A DNA stretch of 64,000 nt from assembly GCA_942159475.1 (NCBI GenBank), contig OW804102.1, positions 20,278,684 to 20,342,683 on the forward strand, written 5' to 3'. Positions 45,275-54,838 of the stretch are shown in pieces. The position numbers and the translations under genes are program-made. The notes below the pieces were generated by a model. That model was not told the origin of the DNA, ran no database searches, and saw nothing but the letters and a program-made list of their open reading frames with translations. Source of the DNA: Sthenelais limicola. Taxonomy: Eukaryota > Annelida > Polychaeta > Phyllodocida > Sigalionidae. Positions within the stretch are counted from its first letter, which is position 1. Each line of letters starts with the position of its first letter.

Positions 45275-46006
45275 TGTAGTAACCGTGGTTAACACGAGAG
45301 GGCAGTAGGGTGGGTAGTAGGGTAGGATATGTTTCTTTTACTAAGGCATGCGCTAAGGGAAGGGGAGGGGCTAGAGGGAGGGAAAGGTATCATAGGATAA
45401 AGGGTCCACCAATACGGATGCCCGACACTCACCCCCCTGGGTATATATACGGGGAATACTGGGATATACAAAAGAACATAGAGATATATACAGAAGAACA
45501 TATATATACATAGAACGGGAGAGACTTGGGACATTCATATAGACTGGGATATAGAGAGATATGCAGTAGATACCAAGAGGTACTAGACGCACTGTGTGCG
45601 CTAGAACCAATATATTATATCACACTGATCTCGGATTGTCATGCAGTAACAACCGTAAGAATACAGGGAAGGAGACTCATAAGATCTCATATGAATTCAA
45701 TGTCTACACTAACATCAACCTAGCATCTATGTACAGGATAAGATACAATATACAAGTAGTGGCGTACTAAAACTCATCGTGTTGTGTTGTTCATACCGGA
45801 AACCTACAGCTACTATATATCACCATGACTCTCTATTCAATATCGCCTATCGTCTCCTACAATATCACGTTCTATATTAAACATCATGAGAGGCAATACC
45901 CCGAAGTCCGAGTATATTCGAATGCATATGAATACTAGCTAGATATATTCACCCTGGCCCGATGCACCGCCCAATAGCATAAAGATCCGAAGCTACGCGC
46001 GCAACA
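45275..46006 (+). repeat. 3' LTR (732 bp)
   Basis: I see no difference from the 5' LTR. Its end ...GCGCGCAACA is followed by the ATAT duplication. Being identical, the pair points to an insertion too recent to have gained mutations. Confidence 0.97.
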
Positions 46007-46010
46007 ATAT
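46007..46010. repeat. Target-site duplication ATAT, right copy
   Basis: Matches 24582-24585. The host sequence around the empty site would read GGCCTATAT followed by TTATATACAA. Confidence 0.8.
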
Positions 46011-46682
46011 TTATATACAATTGCGGATAAGATAGGCCTACATAGACGTGTAGGCCTAATTAGGCCTAAAGAGGATGTCTCAGACATCGCAAATAATTAC
46101 AGAGTTTGATTCTAAATTCCGTGCTTTTTACTTTTAGGTACCGTAGGCTATTGTGTCATTAGGCCTATATATCTATTAGACCTACATACATATCTAAAAT
46201 GCAATTTTATTCTTATCAACACCATTCATAATATACATTACAACAGTCAACCATCCTCTAAATTGTCAATTATCTGGAGATATCGACAAAGGCCATTACA
46301 GATACACTTTATTCTTGCAGTTGTTTAAAATTCCATCAACCTCACGCAATTATATGTCAATATCTCGTCAACTTCCAAAACTAGTTTCATTTGTCATGCC
46401 TAGGCCCACTTTTAAAATACATTTTTAAAAAGTTTGTCAATGTCTACAATTCCTATTATCGATATCTCTAAATGCTTTATCGGTATCTCTAATTCACATT
46501 ATCGCTATCGATAATTTTATGGAAGTTCTCTTACTCTTCATCGGATACTGCTCATCGGAAGCTGGCATTTGAGAAGATGACAATTAAAGAGGTTGACAAT
46601 TAAAGAGGGTGTTTGATATTTGTCTATTTCGGTGGTTGACCATCTATGTTGTTTTAAAGCAGTCTATTTCGGTGGTTGTTAG

Positions 46683-46791
46683 CCTCTCCAATTATTTAGG
46701 GAGGTAGACGAGAATATTGAACAACCTCTTCCATTATTTAGGGAGGTAGATGAGAATATTGGACAACCTCTTCAATTATTTAGGGAAGCAG
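46683..46791. repeat. 42-bp tandem repeat, about 2.6 copies
   Basis: Units at 46683-46724 and 46725-46766, with a partial third, contain ATTATTTAGGGAGGTAGA and GAGAATATTG. Two to four substitutions separate copies. Just upstream (46.41-46.52 kb) words of TTATCGATATCTCTAA type also recur. Confidence 0.85.
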
Positions 46792-47971
46792 TTTGTAAGT
46801 TTAGTCATCTTTAATTATTTATAGAGGGAGAGTAGGTAATGTCCCTCCATAATTGAGATTGCCGATCAAACAAATATTTAAAGAATCTCTTTAATTATTT
46901 AAGAAATTGTATAGATTGCGGAAGATTTCTAATGTTCTAATCAATATTTTAGAATTAGAAGTTTAGACATCCTTGACAATTGTTGTCAGAATTGGACAAG
47001 TGCATTTGTAAAGGACCTCATTTATAGAAGATGACACATCTTTTAATTCGGCTCGGCTTTTAATTAAAGATGTACATATATGTTTACAGATATTTGCGGA
47101 TATCACTAAATTAAAATGTAGAAGAGACGTTTTAATCCATTTAAAACAGTTGACTCAACAGTGGAAATAGAAAATATTGAAAGTAAATTAAAAAGGTTGT
47201 TTAATTGCAAATGTAGCCTATATGGGCAATTGGTTCAACACTAGAGAAGTGTTTCTGTTTCTATTTAGGGCAATATAGACAGTGAAACACTGTAATCTCC
47301 GGGATGGGATCATTCATTGAGTACAGAAAATTATTCTATTCATGGCATATCAAGTTCACTGGATTATGTACAGAGGCGGAATGCTCTTAATAATGATACA
47401 AAAAAAAGCTGTTGCCCCATCTCCAGCTCCATCTCCACCTCCAAATAATTCTGATATCCTGAAATAAGTTGTTTTCCCCCGGTCTGTAATCTCTGGGATG
47501 GTAGGAAAGGAAAGAAGTACCAGCAGAAAAGGAATGGAAAATTATGTATTTGGTATTATATAAGGAAATATTCTACTTCTCTCATAATAGCAGATATGCT
47601 ACACATTATTTTAAAAAGACTATGGTTAATTCTAGCAGATAAAACCAGTTGCTGAACATTTCAGTGGTAGCCTATATTCCTTTGTAACGATGTATGATGC
47701 AACCTCCACCGAAATTACTGAAATTGTTAAAAACACACACAAAAAAACTGCAAAATTTATACCATAAACATTTTTAGAGGTGAACTAGTCTTTGGATACA
47801 GAAGAAACCCAAATATCAGTAATATTTTAGCTTCATCTAAACTCAATTGAAGTTTGATATGTTTATAACATATTTGACTCTTACTGCATGAAACAATGCT
47901 GAACTGCCACCTGATTGTGCAGTTTTGCAGTTTGTGAAAAACGGTTCTCCGATAAAATAAAAAGGTATTAC

Positions 47972-48017
47972 CGTATTTCTCCTTTATAAGCCCAGGCTTT
48001 AAGACAAAAATGCCCAA
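47972..48017. repeat. Possible DNA-transposon TIR fragment
   Basis: ACCGTATTTCTCCTTTATAA followed by GCCCAGGC resembles the terminal repeats of widespread animal MITEs that begin ACCGTATTT and continue with AATAAGCGCCC. Only one end is seen. This rests on remembered resemblance. Confidence 0.25.
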
Positions 48018-48059
48018 GGGATGAAGCGGGAAGCCGTATCAGAGCAACCTTCTGCATGA

Positions 48060-48165
48060 ATGAGTCTACCCCTTATACTCCAACTTATCAAATGCCATGT
48101 ATGGCCAACCCTCCTTTATGGAACCGAGACATGGACCCTTAAAGGAGAAAACTGGGCTGCATATA
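48060..48165 (+). pseudogene. Remnant of a non-LTR retrotransposon reverse transcriptase
   Basis: The plus frame reads LIKCHVWPTLLYGTETWTLK, which matches the C-terminal RT segment of LINEs (LxxYxWxxLLYGxExWTL). The match stops after about 35 residues and the downstream sequence is unrelated, so this is a short dead fragment. Confidence 0.7.
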
Positions 48166-49556
48166 ATGCGTTTTCAGACATTGACACAAACTATAATATG
48201 ATATTCAGTAGGTTGCAATATGTAAGTCATTCACTTAGAAGTTATTGGGGATCTTTTCTAGTACTAAAACTGGCTATTATCCGGAACGCAGGCAGCTACC
48301 ATATTCCTAGAGTTCTATGCGAGAATGACATCAGTCTTGCAAGGCAAACTTCCATCACTTGTAGTAGGTAGTGTTATTGTATGGATCATTAGGCTATTAG
48401 CCTAACTGTTTTAGTGTGCTCATATCACTTTTTACTACAATGCCCATCTGTGTGGTTCCTACAGGGGCAGTCTGTCTGACGTCCTCATTTGTATTTGGAG
48501 AACCCACCCAAGTCCTTCCCTGTGAAAACCTCATGCTCATGAGTACCGTTTTGTCTTGGCCAATTCAACTTCAAATTCTTGTATTAACATATAACAGCAG
48601 CAGAATATTGATAAGTTTAGTTCTACAAGTCATGATATTGTTTGTTGTAATAGCTGAGAATGCAGGTTTGAAATAATACAATCAAATAATTAGAGGCACT
48701 TGAAGAATTGGCAGAATATCCTGGGCCCAGAAAAAGACAAATCGACAAGTGCTACAGAAGCTAAAGATAACGAAAGCCTAATGAATACCATCCATACAAG
48801 AATATATATAATTGTTGCCATTGTAGAAGTCTGGTAGATTGAGTGGTGTATCGGCGAATTCAGCATCTTCCTTGTCTGTTGACATGTGGAGATAAAACCT
48901 ATTGGGGGAGTCATTGCTAGTCATAGACATAATTACTCTAAGTCATCAAGTACGTTTCTGGAAGTGGAGGGAAACTAGTCTTGAAGCTATCAATGAACTG
49001 GTTACTACTATAAATAATTAGAAACAGGCGAAGTTAGGTTTCTGATGTTTATTGCTCAGTGACCAAAGCTCAACTGATTTGGACATGCAGATCCACCCTA
49101 TTTATATCAAACAGACTGCCAAAGGCTCCCAAAACTGGGAGTCTGACCTGTTTTGGTACAATTCCAATGCTATATACATACATATATATGAAAGGCAAAC
49201 CTGCACACTGCAACATATATACTAAGATATGTGGGCAATATTAAGATATATTGACATATTGTCGCTGTATTGATGATCTGGGATGGCAGGGCAGGACATA
49301 AGGTTGAGTTCTATTGATGGCTTGGTACTAATTTTGGCCATACACTGCAAGTCCCTTGCTATTTATCTTTTTCTAATAGGTTATTGTTTGATGAGTTAGC
49401 CATAATTTCCTCACACTTCACATGTGTACAACAATTTAAACTAGTGTTTGACATAACCATATGTGCATGTGGTCTTTAAATTCTCACAATTTATGTTTCA
49501 TTGCCTGCTTAGGTCCAGGAAACTATTCAACTATCCATGTTGTGAATGATCCTTTC

Positions 49557-49568
49557 TTTTTCTTACAG
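49557..49568 (+). promoter_or_regulatory. Splice acceptor of the cGAS-like gene
   Basis: A pyrimidine tract ending TTTTTCTTACAG lies 48 bases before the ATG. An in-frame TGA (49599-49601) between acceptor and ATG shows that the coding region starts in this exon and the upstream exon is non-coding. Confidence 0.7.
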
Positions 49569-49616
49569 ATAATGAAATGTGAGCAAGGAAACCAAGGTTG
49601 ATTTACAAAAGTCAAG

Positions 49617-51782
49617 ATGGATGACATCCCAGATGTCTCCCCAGATGTCACCTCCTCTGAGATAACAAGGGACTACACATCTGGCTATTCACTTCCTCAT
49701 CTGTCCTTCGTGCTGCATTCCTTCCTCCCCACCAGGAGACTTCCCCTAGAGGAGGCTTTGGCAAGGGATGCTGATCACAGCACCACCTATAGTGAGATGA
49801 TTGCACAAACAGGCTTGAGTGATGTCACAGAGCCTCTGTGTACTGGAAGTTACTTTGAGGGTCTGCAGGTTCCCATGGTGATGCAGGGAGGGACACTGGA
49901 GTTACCTGACATAGACATCATGTTTGTCATGAAGCATCTGACGGCAGGTCACAACCCCATGACATGTGCATATGTGGTGGATGATGAGGACACACACATG
50001 GGGTACGTTAGGTTGTGGTGCAGCCATGTGCCTGATGTCATCCCCAGTCACCTGATGTGGCACAAAGCCACAGCCAGGTACTACCTTTCTTCTGAAGAGA
50101 TTACTAATGGTCTTAAGAAGGTGTTAACACAAGTCAATACCATGCAGGAGGAGAAGCAGTCCTATGTGGAGACCCATGGCCCTGCTGTGATGAAGGATGA
50201 CAAGCGTCAGTGGAGTGAGGATCTGTTCAGTGAAGTCAAGCGAGATGAGAGGCACAAGCTGCAGCGCAGCACAGACATTGTGCTGGCACTTCCAGCTGGT
50301 AATCTACCAGGGTCAGCTACAGAGTTTGTCACCCGGTGTCGACACTACAGCTGGCCTCCTCCTCACATCCTGGCACTGGTGGCAGGCAGGGGTTGCCATC
50401 TGGTGGGCAGTGCGCACACCAGCAGCAGGTGGAGGGCAGTAGAGTGGCGGTGGTCATTCTCTGAGGCTGAGAAGCTGCTGGCACACAGCCTCAACCCAAC
50501 ACAGAGACAGTGCTATGTCCTGCTGAAGGTGCTGCTGAGACAGGAGCTGATGTTGCCTTCTGTGCTCTGCTCCTACCACCTCAAGACCCTGCTCTTCTGG
50601 ACTTGTGAGGAGACACCCCCAAACCTGTGGACACCTGAACACCTGGGGGCCTGTTTTCTGCTGTTGCTGGACAGACTGGTGCAGCTCCTCCACCACCACA
50701 ACCTCCCCCACTATTTCATGTGCCACCACAACATGCTAGACCATGTGCACCCAGACTTTATACACACCATCATTAAAAAACTCACTGCCATAAGGGCAGA
50801 CCCCTTTACTAGCATCCTCAACTTTGCCAAAGTTTCCAAGTTTGTGTTCTCGCCTGAGGCTGCACCTCTAGAGGTGTTGCTGGAGCCAGTGATAGCCAGG
50901 ATGAGGCAAAGGGTAGCTGAGACTATAGACATATCCTGCCAACAGGCAGCACAGAGGCTGGCTACACAATACATATATGAGGGCAGGCTGGACCTAGCTG
51001 AGGGCACACTGGAAGACTTTCTTACCTTAGCTTCCCAGCATGGCAGTGTGAAATACACCTGCCCTCTAGACTACCTACTGCAGCTAATCCACCTGGAGGA
51101 ACACACTGTTGGTTACCTTGATAACCAAATCAGTATACTGGAGGAGTTGAAGATGAAGTGGCATAGTGATGACTCATACTGCTCCCGCATATGTCGACAG
51201 CTGGGTCACTTCTACCAGCTACAGGCCCACACTGGGGAGGGTTATGATAACAGCATACAGAGGGCGGAGTCCTGCCTCCTCACTGCCCTCAGGCTGGATC
51301 CCCAATCTGCCGCCAACCATTTCTACATGGGCAGGTTCCTCTGTACACAAAAGCTCTATCAGCAGGCACAGGTGCACCTGGTGCAGGCCATAGACAGGGC
51401 GGGAAACAGTCACGAGCTGCTCACACACTCTCACTCACTCTACTTGGATGAGCAGCTGAGTCAGGAGATACACCAGCATGGCTACATAATCTGTCCCATG
51501 CTGGTGCTCGCCTATTATTACCTGCTAATGGCAGTGGTGCAGGGTGGTGGGGTTATGCAGGAACAGGTAGAGAGGTGGATGGAAGAGTATAAGAGGCTGG
51601 TATGTATTGCTGTAGCAGCCAGGAGGGAGTTCACCGTGTGCCTGTCCCTGCTGGGCTACACCTACGTACTGCTGGGCAGGCTGGAGGAGGCTAAAGTGGC
51701 GTTTGCTGATGCTGTTTCTTCTAACCCTGAATACACACTGTCACTGGAGGCGCTACACATCTGTACTGAGGGGGATACATAA
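49617..51782 (+). CDS. cGAS-like Mab-21 nucleotidyltransferase with TPR tail
   Basis: 721 residues in one coding exon. The N-terminal half is a Mab-21/cGAS-like receptor fold. The GS motif is at 77-78 (TGSYFEGL), the metal-binding pair is D98 and D100 (LPDIDIMF), and the third acid is D220 (STDIVLAL, matching VDITLAL of cGAS). The family segment WRWSFSEAEKLL is at about 278-288. The C-terminal half is helical with TPR-like repeats near 560-605 and 672-710 (ALRLDPQSAANHFYMGR; GRLEEAKVAFADAVSSNPEY). Family knowledge: active members sense foreign nucleic acid and make cyclic dinucleotides, upstream of STING. Retained catalytic residues suggest activity; the ligand is unknown and no cGAS zinc ribbon is seen. 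Many Mab-21 proteins are inactive, so this needs assay. The start is fixed by an upstream in-frame stop. Confidence 0.85.
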   Translation: MDDIPDVSPDVTSSEITRDYTSGYSLPHLSFVLHSFLPTRRLPLEEALARDADHSTTYSEMIAQTGLSDVTEPLCTGSYFEGLQVPMVMQGGTLELPDIDIMFVMKHLTAGHNPMTCAYVVDDEDTHMGYVRLWCSHVPDVIPSHLMWHKATARYYLSSEEITNGLKKVLTQVNTMQEEKQSYVETHGPAVMKDDKRQWSEDLFSEVKRDERHKLQRSTDIVLALPAGNLPGSATEFVTRCRHYSWPPPHILALVAGRGCHLVGSAHTSSRWRAVEWRWSFSEAEKLLAHSLNPTQRQCYVLLKVLLRQELMLPSVLCSYHLKTLLFWTCEETPPNLWTPEHLGACFLLLLDRLVQLLHHHNLPHYFMCHHNMLDHVHPDFIHTIIKKLTAIRADPFTSILNFAKVSKFVFSPEAAPLEVLLEPVIARMRQRVAETIDISCQQAAQRLATQYIYEGRLDLAEGTLEDFLTLASQHGSVKYTCPLDYLLQLIHLEEHTVGYLDNQISILEELKMKWHSDDSYCSRICRQLGHFYQLQAHTGEGYDNSIQRAESCLLTALRLDPQSAANHFYMGRFLCTQKLYQQAQVHLVQAIDRAGNSHELLTHSHSLYLDEQLSQEIHQHGYIICPMLVLAYYYLLMAVVQGGGVMQEQVERWMEEYKRLVCIAVAARREFTVCLSLLGYTYVLLGRLEEAKVAFADAVSSNPEYTLSLEALHICTEGDT

Positions 51783-54427
51783 CCCTGTCATGGAGTCTAG
51801 TACATAGTCCATGTTTCTGTGATAACTGCTGCTAGTGATACACAATATTTGCAACATTATGATTTAGACAGAGCTATGCCATGTGTAACTCTGGTATGAT
51901 ATCATTCCGAGCTAAGATCACCATGATGGGAATAGCTGGATTGTAACGGGCACTATTTATGCATTTTAGAGTTTATCTTATACATATAAATGTTAAAGTA
52001 TAATATTACACATGTTACCATTATGATGTTTTTTTACTAGATAAGCGTTTTCTTCATTGTTACCCTGACTGATATTATTATTGGGTTTTCCTTTATGTTA
52101 TTGTGATGCTTCTTGTAGTTCTGTCTCCATAATGTGGAGGCATGACACGGGTTTTAATAGTGCCCAACTTAGTTATTCCCATGAGAGTGGTCTTCTGCAA
52201 TATTAGTTCCAGGGCTTCTGTTGATCTACTTTATAAGTTTTTCACTCACTGTAGTAAGTTCACTCATATACCTCACAATATGCTTTTATGTTGCTATTAT
52301 CATTTGCATTCAGACATCAGATAATCCAATCATCTAATTGCACTGACCTTTGGCTGGCAGGGACAGTATCAATGAGAAGGGGAAATGATACAATTCAAGT
52401 TGCATATTATATTGTACCATATTAATCTACACTGTGATGTCTACAAAATTCCTGGCATACATTCCTTGGTCTCTAATTTACCCACAACTTGATGAGTGAG
52501 ATATTCACTTACAATGTTTATTCCCCAATGTTAAATATAGACCAATATTCACGAATGTTTTAGTATAATCGATTTGGATAGCAAATCTAGTGGAGATTTT
52601 AAACTCGACCTTCATTGTGATTTTATCTAAGTGTGAAAACGACATTCTTAAAGATTTAAATGTTCATAGATTATTATTTTTGTTGTCACCCATTCTTTGT
52701 AACCTTTACAAATCCAGTTCCTACCTGTTGATTTTTAGTAAAATAGTCTTTAGATTGATGGGATTTGTTTGTCAGGAATACCTGCAGAATATAATTCAAA
52801 TTTATTATGGTGAAATAAAAGACATACTGATAATATTTTATGATAATGTGTTAAACATGCATTCTCAGGTAACTTTGATCACCAAATATAATTGTCTATT
52901 TTTGTTCGATTTCTTCTATATTTATGTGCATGCCAAAATTACAATCGTTAATTATTTTTTTGTTTTTCCAAAACTTTTATTCACGATTCCTGCCAACTTG
53001 GCTTCATACATGCAAAGACATTTTATTATAGCAAGGGAAAAGGAAATAAATCAATGCAATATGACACTGGTCACCTCAGGTGTATTTCACCGATGGATGA
53101 ATACGTATTGTGTGGATGACATATCCCTTACACATATAGATATATATATACTAACTTTCAATGCGAGAGAGGTTATTAACCAGTAGGGCATACTTCTCGG
53201 GTGTTACGAGGGGTAGGTATGAGGTTGCAAGTTGCCCGATTGCATCCACTTCTCCCTTCCTTAAACCAACAAGATTCCCTTTACTGACTCATTAACCAGA
53301 CTTAGGACAACCAATTTACAGACTCAAGAGATCCCGTACAGAGTGTGACTCACAACATGGTAACAGGAAAATCGGCTGCAGGCCGCGATGTCAGAACGAC
53401 ACACCATCACTAATGAAACGTATACCCAGTTCTTATTAACACACACATAGCCTATGTTGAAATAAGCAGCGCAAATCATGTCCATACGAATACCAGGCTT
53501 AAAACACACTTTGGTGGTGCACCACTGGCTCTATCAATGAATATTTTTCAACTCAGGGTTGGGCGGAATACCGGGCCTAGCCCGAGTCGTTCAATATATA
53601 GCTATGGCATATGCCACTATTATATTAAATCCTGAATAAAGATATGTACCCCCAAAAAATGGCACCAAGTGCATTATACTTTCATGCATTCCCAACTAGT
53701 ATCCAGCTCGGGAATCGATGTAAAACCGGAGATTGATACTGACATTTTCTAGTGTAAAACATTCTAAATTCCATGATTTCAGTAAAAAGTGACATTTTAG
53801 CATTTTTTCCCTTGGAACTAGCGCCACTTTGCATGCCCATTCTTTCCATATAGCCTTAACATCCAGAAGCATCCTTGATTCCTATTTCTTTAATTTAGGC
53901 CTACATTTGGGACTTTCTTAAAGCATTATTTACTACATACTCTTACCATCAATTAAAATCAAAACACATCACGTCCAGTGGATATATTTTGAGCACTTTT
54001 TTTTTATTATAAATGCGGAAAATAATGTCATTGTAATCACTCTCTATCGCTGAAATATAATATATAAAAGACATGAGGTTGTGATCAGAACAACACATGT
54101 AATTGCTATCATAAAAAAAATATTTTTCAACTCAAATAAAAAACAACAACTGATATACATGTGAATTATAATTACCTAAAACACATATAAATTATATAAA
54201 ATTCAAGTGCATGATATAATCACACTCATGTTAAACAGATGGGAATGTATAATGTATAATACATTTGTAGTATAATAGTCACACTTGCATGCCGGATTTC
54301 CTTTATCCTGTGGAACATACTATTAATTTATTTGTAAATCATATAAGTGCTTTTCTGTGTTTTTTAAAATCAGATGTTGAAAGTAGCAAAGAATGTTGTA
54401 ACAGACCAATAGGAACAACACCTCATT
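51783..54427. other. 3' UTR and intergenic DNA after the cGAS-like gene
   Basis: AT-rich with AATAAA hexamers near 52814 and 53634 that could end the transcript. A 198-codon frame at 52590-53186 is AT-driven with no motif. Nothing else is recognised. Confidence 0.5.
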
Positions 54428-54433
54428 TTTATT
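54428..54433 (-). promoter_or_regulatory. Poly(A) signal candidate for the PAN-domain gene
   Basis: AATAAA on the minus strand, about 400 bases past the stop codon at 54839. Other weaker candidates lie nearby. Confidence 0.35.
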
Positions 54434-54838
54434 TTATAAATTTAAAGTTTTAACTTCAGCGTTGGCATAGTACAAGTAAATTAATATGGTGCGAGGGTTA
54501 TGCATACAATTGCATCCGGACGTAGGGCTGGAGTCTTTCATCCATTAATAAATACCTAACATAAACATTTACAATTAAACATTTGTAAAACGCAGTGAAG
54601 ATGGCAGTATAAAAACAAAGGCAGATTTAAAACTACTCTCAACCAATTGTGACCATTAAATATTTTCTCTTTTATATATGAAACTAAAAGGTTACTCCAC
54701 TAAATGTTTAATTGAAGTATTTCATCGAATATTCTTTCTAATTCATGACTTTGACTTTACACTAGAAATTCCCCGGTACTCGGAAATTCCAGGCATTAAC
54801 CCATACCTACGGACATGTTACATTAGTGTGGACATGTT

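Larger units (their letters stand above)
24586..46006 (+). mobile_element. Giant Ty3/gypsy errantivirus-like LTR retroelement (21.4 kb)
   Basis: A complete element: identical 732-bp LTRs with TG...CA ends, ATAT target duplication, primer-binding region, leader splice donor, gag, pol, env, and a purine-rich tract before the 3' LTR. Order in pol is protease, reverse transcriptase, RNase H, integrase. Env is of the gypsy/baculovirus-F type with a furin-like site. Errantiviruses are usually about 5-9 kb, so this one is very large. The extra DNA holds five related accessory ORFs (33.3-39.1 kb), antisense ORFs and a 2.9-kb post-env region. Identical LTRs and open frames show a recent insertion. Host AGGCCT words are rare inside it, marking it as foreign to the local base pattern. 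It probably produces genomic RNA plus several spliced mRNAs. Confidence 0.97.
46011..49567. other. Intergenic DNA, probably including 5' intron of the cGAS-like gene
   Basis: AGGCCT words resume at once after the element. The stretch holds tandem repeats (46.4-46.8 kb), a LINE remnant and a possible TIR fragment. It ends with a splice acceptor (TTTTTCTTACAG at 49568), so some of it is likely an intron. No upstream exon was identified. Confidence 0.5.

Noticed and set aside
52590..53186. A 198-codon plus-strand ORF with hydrophobic stretches
   Set aside because: The sequence is very AT-rich, the residues are those expected from AT codons, and it lies where the 3' UTR or flank of the cGAS-like gene should be. 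No motif is seen.
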